The notes under the pieces are model-generated. The model made no database searches. It had not been told where the DNA came from and worked only from the letters and a program-made list of their open reading frames with translations. Both the position numbers and the translations under genes were made by a program. Shown here one piece after another: positions 1 to 7,958 of a stretch of DNA of 36,686 bases; within the stretch, counting starts at the first letter, position 1, and each line of letters opens with the position of its first letter. The DNA comes from Candidatus Latescibacterota bacterium (GTDB lineage: Bacteria; Latescibacterota; UBA2968; UBA8231), in NCBI GenBank assembly GCA_007571365.1, contig RKRN01000238.1, forward strand, positions 1-36,686. Direction: 5' to 3'.

Positions 1-56
1 AGTAGAAAACGCCTACGCAGAGTAGGGGTCGTGTACTAAAGACAAAAGGGAACGCT

Positions 57-1013
57 ATGAAAATCACTGTCCTAGACGGACACACTCTAAACCCCGGCGA
101 CAACCCCTGGGATCCACTCTCGGCGTTGGGCGAGTTTGCGGTGTACGACAAAACGCCCGACGACCTCATCGTGGAGCGGGCCGCTGACGCCGACGTGATT
201 TTGACCAACAAGGTGCCGCTCACGGCCGAGACGTTTGCCCAGCTACCCAACCTGCGCTTCGTGTCGGTTACGGCCACCGGGTACAATGTCGTCGACGTGG
301 AAGCCGCCCGTGCCCGTGCCATCCCCGTATCCAACATTCCCGTGTACGGCACCGACTCGGTCGCCCAATACACCATGGCACTGCTGCTAGAGCTATGCCA
401 CCGAATCGGCCATCACGACGCGGCCGTGCATCGCGGCGGCTGGGCTGAATCGGGCTATTGGTGTTTCTGGGAGACGCCGCTTGCCGAACTAGCCGGCAAA
501 ATTATCGGCCTCGTGGGCTTTGGGCGCATCGGCCAGCGCGTCGGCGAGCTGGCCCACGCTTTTGGCATGGAAGTCTGGGCCTATGCGCCGTCGCCCAAGG
601 ACCCGCCGGGATACGCGCCGTTTGCCCTCAAGAGCACGGCAGAGATTTTCGCCGCAGCCGACGTGGTCAGCTTGCACTGCCCGCAGACGCCGGACAACAC
701 CGGCTTTGTCAACGCCGAGTTGTTGGCGACCATGAAGGAAGGGGCGCTGTTGATCAACACGGCCCGCGGCGCACTCGTCGATGAACAAGCCCTTCTGGAC
801 GCCCTGCGCGCTGGCAAGCCGCGGGCCGCGGCCACGGACGTGGCTTCGGTCGAGCCGATTGCCGCCGGCAACCCGCTCTTGCAGGCCCCGAATCTGCTCA
901 TCACGCCGCATATCGCTTGGGCCACGCTAGAGGCGCGCCAGCGACTGATGCAAATGACGGCCGAGAACGTGCGGGCCTTTCTGGCCGGTGCGCCGATCAA
1001 CATAGTGAACTGA
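57..1013 (+). CDS. D-2-hydroxyacid dehydrogenase (NAD-dependent, glycerate dehydrogenase-like)
   Basis: This 318-residue cytoplasmic enzyme belongs to the D-isomer-specific 2-hydroxyacid dehydrogenase family, which interconverts a 2-keto acid and a D-2-hydroxy acid with NAD(P)H. The Rossmann glycine motif GxGxxG is at residues 154-159 (VGFGRIG). The catalytic triad of the family is visible: Arg237 in NTARGAL, Glu266 in ASVEP and His285 in ITPHIAW. The length is normal. The ATG follows AAAGGGAA, a usable ribosome binding site. A 17-base gap separates it from the beta-helix gene, whose ATG has its own GAGGAGAG, so the two probably share a transcript. The substrate cannot be read from sequence; hydroxypyruvate/glycerate is the commonest for proteins of this look, but that is inference. 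It is distinct from SerA at 14069, which is longer and carries an ACT domain. Confidence 0.93.
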   Translation: MKITVLDGHTLNPGDNPWDPLSALGEFAVYDKTPDDLIVERAADADVILTNKVPLTAETFAQLPNLRFVSVTATGYNVVDVEAARARAIPVSNIPVYGTDSVAQYTMALLLELCHRIGHHDAAVHRGGWAESGYWCFWETPLAELAGKIIGLVGFGRIGQRVGELAHAFGMEVWAYAPSPKDPPGYAPFALKSTAEIFAAADVVSLHCPQTPDNTGFVNAELLATMKEGALLINTARGALVDEQALLDALRAGKPRAAATDVASVEPIAAGNPLLQAPNLLITPHIAWATLEARQRLMQMTAENVRAFLAGAPINIVN

Positions 1014-1030
1014 GCATTGAGGAGAGTGCC

Positions 1031-3280
1031 ATGATAGAGCTTAATGACGGCCAGCCCTTCGCCACGCTCGAAGACGCCCGCGATGCAGTCCGGGAATTGA
1101 AGGCCACCGCCGAGCTGCCGGCCGGCGGCCTGCAGGTCCGGCTCCGCAACGGGGTTCACGCGCTGGCGCACGGCGTACACTTTGGCCCAGAGGACTCGGG
1201 CACGGCCGCAGCCCCCATCGCGTACGGCCCGGCCGAGGGCGAGACAGTGCGCCTCCTCGGCGGCCGGCAGCTCGACCCGGCGGCGTGGACGCCAGTGATC
1301 GATCCCGCCCTGCGAGCCCGCTTGGCCGAGGGGGCGCAGGAGCATGTCGTGCAGATCGATCTGGCCGCCCAAGGCGTGACGGACTTTGGCACCTTTGTCT
1401 CGCGCGGGTTCGGCCGCGACACGGCAGTGGCCCATCTGGAACTCTTCTTCAACGACCGGCCCATGACCGTGGCCCAGTGGCCCAATGCCGGGCAGTTCGC
1501 CGAAATCACCGGCTTCACCAAGCCGATGTCCAACGCGTGGGGTCAAGAAGCCGGGGATCTGACCGGCGGGTTCACCTACGACGGCGATCGGCCACGCCGC
1601 TGGGTGCCGGCCGCCGACATCTGGGTACACGGGTACTGGGCCTATGACTGGGCCAACTCCTACGAGCGGGTCAGCCGTCTCGATCCCGAAAACCGCTTAG
1701 TAGAAACCGCCCCGCCCCACGGCAACTACCACTTCACCCCGGGGCAGCGGTTCTACTTCCTCAATGTCCTGGAGGAACTCGATCAACCCGGCGAGTACTA
1801 CGTGGACCAAACCAACGGCATCCTCTACTTCTGGCCTCCGGGTGCCCTGTCCGAAGCGGAGACTGTGGTATCGGCGGTGAGCGAGCCGCTGCTGACGCTG
1901 CAGGGCGTCAGCCACGTGGAGTTCCGCGGTCTGACCGTGGAGGCCGGGCGCGGCAGCGGCATTGAGGCCGCGGGCGGCGAGGGGCTGCGCATCATCGGCT
2001 GCACCATCCGCAACTGCGGTACTTGGGCCGTGCGGATCCAGGGCGGTGCCAACCACGCCGTGGCCGGCTGCGACATCTACGGCTGTGGCGACGGCGGCAT
2101 CGGCGTCAGCGGCGGCGACCGCCCCAGTCTGACCCCCAGCAACCATGCGGTCGTCAACAACCACATCCACCACTTTGCGCGCTGGACCCGCTGCTATGTC
2201 GCTGGCATCGGGGCCGACGGGGTCGGCATGCGCTTGGCCCACAACCTGATCCACGACGCGCCGCACAATGCCATCCTTTTTGGGGGCAATGATTTCCTGA
2301 TCGAGAACAACGAGATCTACCGGGTCTGCCTAGAGACCGGGGACGCCGGGGCCATCTACACCGGCCGCGACTTCACCTACCGCGGCAACGTCATCCGCCG
2401 CAACTTCATCCACCACATGGGCGGCGTCGGCATGGGGACCATGGCCATCTACATGGATGACTGCGTCAGCGGCACTCACATTGCAGAGAATACGCTCTGG
2501 CACTGCCAGACCGCTGTCGTGCTGGGCGGCGGCCGCGACTTCGTCGTCGAGCAGAACGTCTTCGTCGAGTGTCTTCTCGCCATCGGCGCCGACGCCCGCG
2601 GGATAGACACCAACCCGGTCTGGCAGAACAACATCAAGGGACTGCGGGAAAGCCTCGAAGCGATGCGCTACGACGAGCCGCCCTACAGCGAGCGCTATCC
2701 CGAGATCGCCGGGGTCGACCCGCACTATGCGGCGGGGAAGGGTGTGCCGCCGGAGCACAACCGGGTCGAGCGCAACATCTGTTGGCACTCGCCTTGGATC
2801 GGCGAGCCTTGGCCGACCGGAGCGGACAACGGCATCGCCGAGAAGGATAACTTGGTCGACATCGACCCGAGATTCACGGACGAGGCCTTCGGAGTGCTGA
2901 CCCTCGGCCCGGGGTCACTGGCGCAACGCTTGGGGTGTGGCGCGATTCCGCTCGACGCGATCGGCCTAATCCGGGACGCTACCCGCGCCACCGTGCCGCC
3001 GCGCGTGCGCACGGCTCTAGAACTGGGGGCTGGCGAGTCAGCAGAGCTGCGCTTGCGGTTGCGCAACGATGGCGCCGATCCGGCCCGAGGCACGGTCGTG
3101 GTGGAGACGAGCCCCTCGGCCAGCAGTGAGCGCTTCGATTACGCACTGGCTCCCGGCGAAGTCCTGGTCCGCGGTCTGACCGTCCGTGCCGGCGACCGGA
3201 CCGTGCGAATCTACTCACCCGACAGCCGCCTGCAGCCAGCGGAACTGGTCGTACCCGACCCGCAGAATAAGGTGAACTGA
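1031..3280 (+). CDS. right-handed parallel beta-helix protein, putative carbohydrate-active enzyme
   Basis: This is a 749-residue protein. The frame is open from 917, but I chose the ATG at 1031 because GGAGAG sits just before it and the longer version would overlap the preceding dehydrogenase. Residues about 270-540 carry repeated short turns rich in Gly, Asn and hydrophobics (phrases such as NHAVAGCDIYGCG, HNLIHDAPHNAILFGG and ENNEIYRV), the pattern of a right-handed parallel beta-helix of the pectate-lyase-like fold. An N-terminal part with aromatic residues and a C-terminal beta-rich part flank the helix. Such proteins are often glycoside hydrolases or polysaccharide lyases; a GH141-like role is possible but unverified. 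No N-terminal signal peptide is visible, which is unusual for this class. The gene ends just upstream of the tmRNA promoter. Confidence 0.85.
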   Translation: MIELNDGQPFATLEDARDAVRELKATAELPAGGLQVRLRNGVHALAHGVHFGPEDSGTAAAPIAYGPAEGETVRLLGGRQLDPAAWTPVIDPALRARLAEGAQEHVVQIDLAAQGVTDFGTFVSRGFGRDTAVAHLELFFNDRPMTVAQWPNAGQFAEITGFTKPMSNAWGQEAGDLTGGFTYDGDRPRRWVPAADIWVHGYWAYDWANSYERVSRLDPENRLVETAPPHGNYHFTPGQRFYFLNVLEELDQPGEYYVDQTNGILYFWPPGALSEAETVVSAVSEPLLTLQGVSHVEFRGLTVEAGRGSGIEAAGGEGLRIIGCTIRNCGTWAVRIQGGANHAVAGCDIYGCGDGGIGVSGGDRPSLTPSNHAVVNNHIHHFARWTRCYVAGIGADGVGMRLAHNLIHDAPHNAILFGGNDFLIENNEIYRVCLETGDAGAIYTGRDFTYRGNVIRRNFIHHMGGVGMGTMAIYMDDCVSGTHIAENTLWHCQTAVVLGGGRDFVVEQNVFVECLLAIGADARGIDTNPVWQNNIKGLRESLEAMRYDEPPYSERYPEIAGVDPHYAAGKGVPPEHNRVERNICWHSPWIGEPWPTGADNGIAEKDNLVDIDPRFTDEAFGVLTLGPGSLAQRLGCGAIPLDAIGLIRDATRATVPPRVRTALELGAGESAELRLRLRNDGADPARGTVVVETSPSASSERFDYALAPGEVLVRGLTVRAGDRTVRIYSPDSRLQPAELVVPDPQNKVN

Positions 3281-3283
3281 GCG

Positions 3284-3313
3284 TTGACATTATGCACGAT
3301 TTTCGGTTATTAT
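3284..3313 (+). promoter_or_regulatory. sigma-70-type promoter of the tmRNA gene
   Basis: A perfect -35 TTGACA lies at 3284-3289. An 18-base spacer separates it from the -10 TATTAT at 3308-3313. Seven bases further on is G3321, the expected first base of mature tmRNA. The promoter starts four bases after the stop codon of the beta-helix gene. The positions are read directly; activity is inferred. Confidence 0.75.
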
Positions 3314-3320
3314 GCTCCAA

Positions 3321-3679
3321 GGGGGCGACTTGGCTTCGACGGGGTCGGAGAAGCCCAAATTGCGTGCCGAGGTCCCGACACCTCGTAAATCCTCGGGAAA
3401 CAATTAAGCGACGAAACTAACACGTACGCTCTGGCTGCCTAAATTTAGCGCAGCCCATTGGGGTCTGTTGAGCCTGCGCGGCGGGCCCCAATGTCAACTC
3501 TTAGCAGGCTGGTCCCAAACCTTCGCCCGAGGGAATGGGGCGAGATTTTTCGGGCTGGCTTGTTGCGTGGCCCGTTGGCCGGCGGCGCAACAGGCGAGAT
3601 AACTAAGGCCGACTACGCACGTAGCATATTTCGGTAGAACCGGTCTCGGACGCGGGTTCGATTCCCGCCGCCTCCACCA
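3321..3679 (+). ncRNA. ssrA: transfer-messenger RNA (tmRNA)
   Basis: tmRNA rescues stalled ribosomes: with SmpB it enters the empty A site as an alanyl-tRNA, then supplies a short reading frame that tags the unfinished protein for ClpXP and similar proteases. The 5' end has the conserved GGGGGCGACTTGGCTTCGAC. The 3' end has the T-arm GGTTCGATTCCCGCC, the acceptor strand and an encoded CCA at 3677-3679. The tag frame ends DETNTYALAA followed by TAA at 3440-3442. The resume codon is probably at 3404 or 3407, so the tag is about 11-12 residues plus the tRNA-borne Ala. The YALAA end is the classical ClpX/ClpA recognition signal. The one-piece layout, with no permutation, has its own promoter and terminator. 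clpP and clpX lie at 16.3-18.1 kb. Confidence 0.97.
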
Positions 3680-3693
3680 TTCTTCCAAACACA

Positions 3694-3737
3694 ACGCGTC
3701 TCTCCGGGGTGATTCTCCGGAGAGACGCGTGTCTTTT
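3694..3737 (+). terminator. rho-independent terminator of tmRNA
   Basis: A perfect 14-bp stem pairs 3694-3707 with 3717-3730 around a 9-base loop. It is followed by GTCTTTT at 3731-3737. It begins 15 bases after the tmRNA CCA end, so it terminates ssrA. Confidence 0.9.
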
Positions 3738-3888
3738 AACCCTTTATACTACAAAGGTTTGGGCTTTTACACATCCTGCCCGCCCCATTCTCCAGTGGTC
3801 AAATTCGACCTGTTCCACCGCTTCTCGTTTTCTGTTCCGGCCCGTATTCTCCGTTCTTACCGGACCTCTCCGAAAGTCGGGTAGTGGG

Positions 3889-4566
3889 CTACGTAGAGGC
3901 GAACTCCGTCGGCTGCTGCCGCGCCTGTTCCAACATCCGCGTGAACAGGTTGTTCGGCAAAAGGCCCACATCTTCGGCGAACATGCAGAACACCAGCCGG
4001 TTGATGAAATGCGCCACCGTCTGCGGATTGTGGCCGCGCTCCTGCAAGGCTTGCGCCAGTAACGCAAAGGCCGCAGCCGCCCGCTCGGTGAGCACCTGCC
4101 GGGTCTCGTCTGGCCGCAGCCGCTCAGGATCAGAGAACACCCATTTGAGTATGTCGCGGACCGCGGCATCGGCTAAATCGTCGATCTTAAATTCGTGGGT
4201 TTCACTAACGCTGTTGGTCCAATTGGTGCGAATGCGGAACCGTCGCATGTCGGAGACGAGCAAGAGCGGCGGGTTTGCCAAAGCCAGCGCGTATTGCCTG
4301 AGTTGGGCAAAGGCCGCGTTTAAGTTGGCACGCTGGCCTTTGTACTCCCAAGCGAAGCAATGTCGCTTCCACACGTCGGCCCAGCCATCGCCGCCAGTTT
4401 CCTTGCGAGCACCCTTCTCAAAACAGTACGTCTCGCCGGCAGGGTCGGCCTCGGCCGGAGTCGGCTCGCCGAGCAGCCGGCACAGGTCGATAAAGTGCTC
4501 CTGAGCGGCCGAGCGTTCCTTGAGTTCGGCCGTACGCCACTTGGTGATGAATACCTCTGGAGTCAT
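3889..4566 (-). pseudogene. MmeI-like type IIL restriction-modification protein, N-terminal remnant
   Basis: The 225-residue frame from ATG 4566 matches, from memory, the N-terminus of MmeI-like single-chain restriction/methyltransferase enzymes (start MTPEVFITKWR, then LKERSAAQEHFIDLCRLLGEP). It carries the nuclease motif D-x9-E-x-K of that family: Asp64, Glu74 and Lys76, in ADVWKRHCFAWEYK. The following helical spacer (NRLVFCMFAEDVGLLPNN) is also present. Homology stops at about residue 222 and a TAG follows at 3889. The methyltransferase domain with its NPPY motif and the target-recognition domain, several hundred residues in relatives, are missing. I see no continuation in other frames between 3738 and 3888. 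The frame is also open up to 4638 upstream, but family starts match the 4566 ATG. It lies directly downstream of tmRNA, a classical island insertion point, so it is probably the stump of a decayed element. Confidence 0.75.
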
Positions 4567-4660
4567 GGTGCTACGGCCACACCCTGGCGATGAAGTGTTT
4601 GGGTTTAATATCCTAAGAACGCGACAGTTCCGGTGCATGGGTCCCTTCTATGCGGGCTAT

Positions 4661-4677
4661 GCGGGCGAGACGCCCGC
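4661..4677. repeat. short G+C-rich palindromic element
   Basis: GCGGGCG at 4661-4667 pairs perfectly with CGCCCGC at 4671-4677 across a 3-base loop, with a related TGCGGGC just before it at 4651. It sits between the restriction-gene stump and the sulfatase and has no U-tract. It may be a REP-like intergenic repeat; only one copy is seen in this window. The rest of the 205-base gap (4567-4771) shows only the possible sulfatase promoter. Confidence 0.4.
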
Positions 4678-4696
4678 GCACCCTGTACTAACATCC

Positions 4697-4725
4697 TTGA
4701 AGAGAGACAGGCACCGGAGTAGATT
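4697..4725 (+). promoter_or_regulatory. possible promoter of the sulfatase gene
   Basis: TTGAAG (4697-4702) and TAGATT (4720-4725) are spaced by 17 bases, about 47 bases before the sulfatase ATG. The -10 matches the consensus in only four of six positions, so this is a weak call. Confidence 0.35.
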
Positions 4726-4771
4726 GGGCCGACATCTCTTACGCCTCGCACTCATTCAACAAGGAACCCCA

Positions 4772-6121
4772 ATGCCCCGTCCCAATATCCTCTTCGTCAT
4801 GGACGATCAGCACCGCCACGACTATTTAGGCGCAGCCGGTGCCGGCTTCCTGCAAACGCCCCACCTCGACCGCCTCGCCGCTACTGGTGTGCGCTTCACC
4901 CAATGCACCACCAACGCCCCGGTATGTGCGCCAGCGCGAATCGGCTTGGCCGCTGGCCTACAACCAAGCCGCCTCGGCTGCCTAGACAATTCGGGGCGGC
5001 TGCCCGCGGGCACCACCACCTACTATCAGCGGCTGCGCGACGCCGGCTACCGCGTCGGCTGCGTCGGCAAGCTCGACCTGCACAAGTCCGATGGCTACAA
5101 TGGCCGCTACGGCGACCGGCCCTACGCCTATAGCTGGGGCTTCACTCATCCAGAGGAATGCGAGGGCAAAATGCACGCCGGCTCCTCGCCCACGCCGATT
5201 GGCCCTTATACCCACTACCTCGCCGCCAAAGGCCAATTGACGACGTTTCACCAAGACTATCGACGGCGCGCCGCCGCTGGGTGGAGTACCGACTGCCGCG
5301 ACTCGCCGCTAGACAGTGCGGACTTTGAGGACGCCTATATTGGTCGGCGCGCCGCCGAGTGGATCGCCCAAGTGCCCGACGACTTCCCTTGGCATTACTT
5401 CGTCAGCTTCGTCGGCCCGCACGACCCCTTTGATCCGCCGACCGAATATGGCGACCGCTATCGCGACGCGGCCATGCCCCCGGCCGTCGGCAACTCTCTT
5501 GTTGGAAAACCCGAGTGGATCAAAAAACGCGCCGCCGACTTCACGCCCGAGCAAATCGCTCAAACCCGCCGCCAATACTGCGCTGCCATCGAACTCATCG
5601 ACGACCAGATCGGCCAGATCCTCGCCGCGCTCGAAAAACGCGGCCAGCTCGACAATACCTATATCATCTTCTCCTCCGACCACGGCGAACTGCTCGGCGA
5701 CCACGGGCTGTACACCAAGAGCGCGGCCTACGAGGCCAGCCTGCGCGTACCGCTAATAATCGCCGGGCCGAATATCGCCGGCGGCCGCGTCTGCGACGCG
5801 CTGTGCGAACTCATCGACCTCAATGCCACGATAGGCGACTTTGCCCAACTCGCGCCGCAGCAAGGCATTGACGCCCGCTCGTTGCAACCGATCCTCGCCG
5901 GCCAGACCGACACCCACCGCCAAACAACGGTCGCCGCCCTGCACAACTTCCGCTGCATTCGCACGGGTACGCACAAGTACATCCAGAATTACAACGACTG
6001 CGACGAACTCTACGACCTCGAACAAGACCCCGACGAGTTGCACAACATCGCCGCCACCGCGCCCGCAGTGGTCGCCGACCTAGCGCACCGCTTGCGCCGC
6101 CGTTTGGGCCGTAGCCAGTAG
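4772..6121 (+). CDS. formylglycine-dependent sulfatase (type I, arylsulfatase family)
   Basis: This 449-residue hydrolase removes sulfate esters, most likely from sulfated glycans. The Cys52-Ala-Pro-Ala-Arg56 motif is the C-x-P-x-R signal converted to formylglycine by a sulfatase-modifying enzyme, which is not in the window. Metal and active-site residues of the family are present: Asp11-Asp12 near the N-terminus, Lys100 and His104 in GKLDLH, His217 in GPHDPF and Asp303-His304 in SSDHGELLGDHG. I chose ATG 4772 because it follows AAGGA and starts the family's N-terminal strand (RPNILFVMDDQ). The frame is open further upstream, but that part has no family resemblance. No signal peptide is visible, so a cytoplasmic location is suggested. 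It ends 12 bases before the convergent rraA-like gene. Confidence 0.92.
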   Translation: MPRPNILFVMDDQHRHDYLGAAGAGFLQTPHLDRLAATGVRFTQCTTNAPVCAPARIGLAAGLQPSRLGCLDNSGRLPAGTTTYYQRLRDAGYRVGCVGKLDLHKSDGYNGRYGDRPYAYSWGFTHPEECEGKMHAGSSPTPIGPYTHYLAAKGQLTTFHQDYRRRAAAGWSTDCRDSPLDSADFEDAYIGRRAAEWIAQVPDDFPWHYFVSFVGPHDPFDPPTEYGDRYRDAAMPPAVGNSLVGKPEWIKKRAADFTPEQIAQTRRQYCAAIELIDDQIGQILAALEKRGQLDNTYIIFSSDHGELLGDHGLYTKSAAYEASLRVPLIIAGPNIAGGRVCDALCELIDLNATIGDFAQLAPQQGIDARSLQPILAGQTDTHRQTTVAALHNFRCIRTGTHKYIQNYNDCDELYDLEQDPDELHNIAATAPAVVADLAHRLRRRLGRSQ

Positions 6122-6133
6122 CCGCTCCGAACC

Positions 6134-6841
6134 CTAGGGCCGGGATTGATTGGCTTGCCAAGCTTGGTATTCGGCCAAGGTCTGCTCGTCTGGGGGATAG
6201 GTGCCGACGATGCTGGCTCCGGCGCGGATTTTCTCGGTGATGAAGCGCTCCTTTTGCTCCATCGCCGCGGCCTCGACAGCGACCTCCGCGGCCAGATGCG
6301 CGGGTATAACCACGACTCCTTCGCCGTCGCCGACGAGCACATCGCCGGGGAAGACGGCCACGCCGCCGCAGGCAATGGGCACTTGGATTTCGCTGGGATG
6401 GTGGATGGTTTTATTGGTGTGGGCGTTCATGGCCGCGGCGTAGGCAGGCAGCCCCGATGCGGCAATGGTCGGCGAGTCGCGGTAGGCCCCATCGGTGACG
6501 ATCCCGGCGCAGCCGCGCACTTGCAGCCGCGCCGCCAAAATGGAGCCCATGGTGCCAGCGCGGGTGTCGCCGCGCGCGTCAATGACGAACACGTCGCCGG
6601 CGGTTACCTGCTCAATGCCTATTCGCTGCACGTCTTTTAGGTTGTCCAAAGGAACTTCGTCGAGGTCTTCGCGGGCGGGGATGTAGCGCAGGGTAAAGGC
6701 CCGGCCGACTAGCTGCATATCGGGTGCGAGGGGCGCGACTTGGTACATAAAGGTGTTGTGCAGGCCCTTGTTGCGCAGCACGGACGTCAGGGTCGCCGTG
6801 CTAGCCACCTTTAGTTTTTTGCTCAATGCGGCAAAATCCAC
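6134..6841 (-). CDS. RraA-family protein (4-hydroxy-4-methyl-2-oxoglutarate aldolase-like)
   Basis: This is a 235-residue member of the RraA/dimethylmenaquinone-methyltransferase-like family. Family members are class II aldolases or decarboxylases acting on hydroxy-oxo-dicarboxylates; E. coli RraA itself inhibits RNase E. The family core is visible: AGTMGSILAARL around residues 95-106, then GIVTDGAYRDS with Asp117-Gly118 and Arg121-Asp122. In the aldolases these bind substrate and the divalent metal. The start is GTG at 6841, preceded by AAAGGAG six bases upstream. It lies 12 bases after the D-threonine-aldolase-like gene on the same strand, so the two are probably one operon. The pairing with a PLP aldolase points to small-acid catabolism, not RNA metabolism; this is inference. 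Confidence 0.88.
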   Translation of the reverse strand: MDFAALSKKLKVASTATLTSVLRNKGLHNTFMYQVAPLAPDMQLVGRAFTLRYIPAREDLDEVPLDNLKDVQRIGIEQVTAGDVFVIDARGDTRAGTMGSILAARLQVRGCAGIVTDGAYRDSPTIAASGLPAYAAAMNAHTNKTIHHPSEIQVPIACGGVAVFPGDVLVGDGEGVVVIPAHLAAEVAVEAAAMEQKERFITEKIRAGASIVGTYPPDEQTLAEYQAWQANQSRP

Positions 6842-6853
6842 AATGTACTCCTT

Positions 6854-7912
6854 TCAGCGTATCTGCCCGCGGGCGTCGACCGGCCAGACGGCTTCCACGC
6901 GGCCGCCGCGCACGGCAAAGATCTGATCGTGTTCGTTGAAACAGGGGCAGGGGTGAACCGGCAAGACCTGCACCTGCTCGCCGATTTGGGGCTTGTCGTC
7001 GCAAGCTGCTAGATCGACCTGCCCGTGTTCCTCCGAAGCCCCGCAGAAGATGGCTTGGGGGTACTCGACGATGTGGCCCATGATGGACGCGCCATCCTCC
7101 GCGCGATAGACCGCGGCGCTGAGCGACTTGCTGCCCCCGTCGAGGATGGCGCGGTTTGCGGCGGGTCGGCTGACTACGGTCATCAGCACCCGGCCAGCAC
7201 ACTGGCTGACGCTGTGGGTCCCGCGGCGGAGATGGCCGACCCCGCCGACGGGGTACTCGCCGGCCCGGTATTCGGTCAGTTCGGGAATCTCGTGCGCCAT
7301 AAACGCGCCCGGGGTGCTGCCGCCGCTGACGATGGGATGTGGCAAGCCCTTGCGGTCGAAGTGTGCCAGCGTCTCTTGGATAAGCGGCCGCAGGTCCGGC
7401 GTCGCCGGCATGGACATGATGCCCCGGAGCTCGATGTTGGGGGCTTGGTCGATTTTTTCGCCGAGGGCCGCGGCCGCCGCGGGAGAGCCTACACCGGTGC
7501 GGCCGCAGTCGAGTTCGACGACCACGCCCAAAGTGATATCCGCTTCGGCCGCGGCCGCGGCCAGCCCTTGCACGGTGTAGGCGGAATCGGCCGCCACGGT
7601 CAGCCGGGTGTCCCGCGCCAGGGCGACCAGCCGCGCCAGCTTTTGGACGCCGATGATGTTGTAGGGAATCAGGATGTCGCGGTTGACGCCGCCCGCGGCC
7701 ATGACTTCGGCCTCCCCGAGCTTCTGGCAGGTGATGCCGATCGCCCCGCGCTGCATTTGCAGATGGGCAATGGCCACGCACTTGTGGGTCTTGATGTGGG
7801 GCCGCAAGCCAATGCCGTGCTGGTCAAAGTAGCGTTGGTAGCGGTCGAGATTGTCCGCTAAGCCGTCGAGATCGACGAGCAGCGCGGGCGTGTCGAGGTC
7901 TTTTATGTACAT
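6854..7912 (-). CDS. D-threonine aldolase / D-serine dehydratase-like PLP enzyme
   Basis: This 352-residue protein belongs to the fold-type III (alanine-racemase-like barrel) DSD1/D-threonine aldolase family. These cytoplasmic PLP and metal enzymes cleave or dehydrate D-beta-hydroxy amino acids. The PLP-binding signature RPHIKTHK is at residues 37-44, with Lys41 the expected Schiff-base lysine. The barrel strand ILIPYNI and the phosphate-binding region VSGGSTPG are also present. Near the C-terminus HPCPCFNEHDQ supplies the His/Cys type metal site. ATG 7912 is preceded by AGGAAAGG. It is the first gene of a probable two-gene operon with the rraA-like gene. The exact substrate (D-threonine, D-serine or hydroxyaspartate) cannot be told from sequence. 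Confidence 0.9.
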   Translation of the reverse strand: MYIKDLDTPALLVDLDGLADNLDRYQRYFDQHGIGLRPHIKTHKCVAIAHLQMQRGAIGITCQKLGEAEVMAAGGVNRDILIPYNIIGVQKLARLVALARDTRLTVAADSAYTVQGLAAAAAEADITLGVVVELDCGRTGVGSPAAAAALGEKIDQAPNIELRGIMSMPATPDLRPLIQETLAHFDRKGLPHPIVSGGSTPGAFMAHEIPELTEYRAGEYPVGGVGHLRRGTHSVSQCAGRVLMTVVSRPAANRAILDGGSKSLSAAVYRAEDGASIMGHIVEYPQAIFCGASEEHGQVDLAACDDKPQIGEQVQVLPVHPCPCFNEHDQIFAVRGGRVEAVWPVDARGQIR

Positions 7913-7958
7913 ATAGGGGCCTTTCCTGATGGTGATTTCTGGAGATCAATGTCTGGGA

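Noticed and set aside
917-1030. Longer start of the beta-helix gene
   Set aside because: It overlaps the dehydrogenase gene by almost 100 bases; the ATG at 1031 has a strong ribosome site.
581-1630. 349-codon minus-strand ORF opposite the first two genes
   Set aside because: It spans the junction of two well-supported plus-strand genes; its Gly/Ala/Arg-rich sequence is typical of G+C-rich shadow frames.
3494-3694. Minus-strand ORF of 66 codons across the tmRNA
   Set aside because: It is antisense to the tRNA-like end of tmRNA; its WWRRRESNPRP start is a well-known false translation of RNA-gene 3' ends.
3738-3888. Continuation of the restriction-modification gene past its stop
   Set aside because: I read all three minus-strand frames and found no match to the expected methyltransferase region.
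4567-4770. Attachment-site duplicate of the tmRNA 3' end
   Set aside because: No copy of the T-arm/acceptor sequence was found here or elsewhere by reading.
6801-7781. 326-codon minus-strand ORF over the D-threonine-aldolase-like gene
   Set aside because: It is a different frame of the same DNA with Arg/Gly/Pro-rich low-complexity sequence; the 352-residue frame carries the family motifs.
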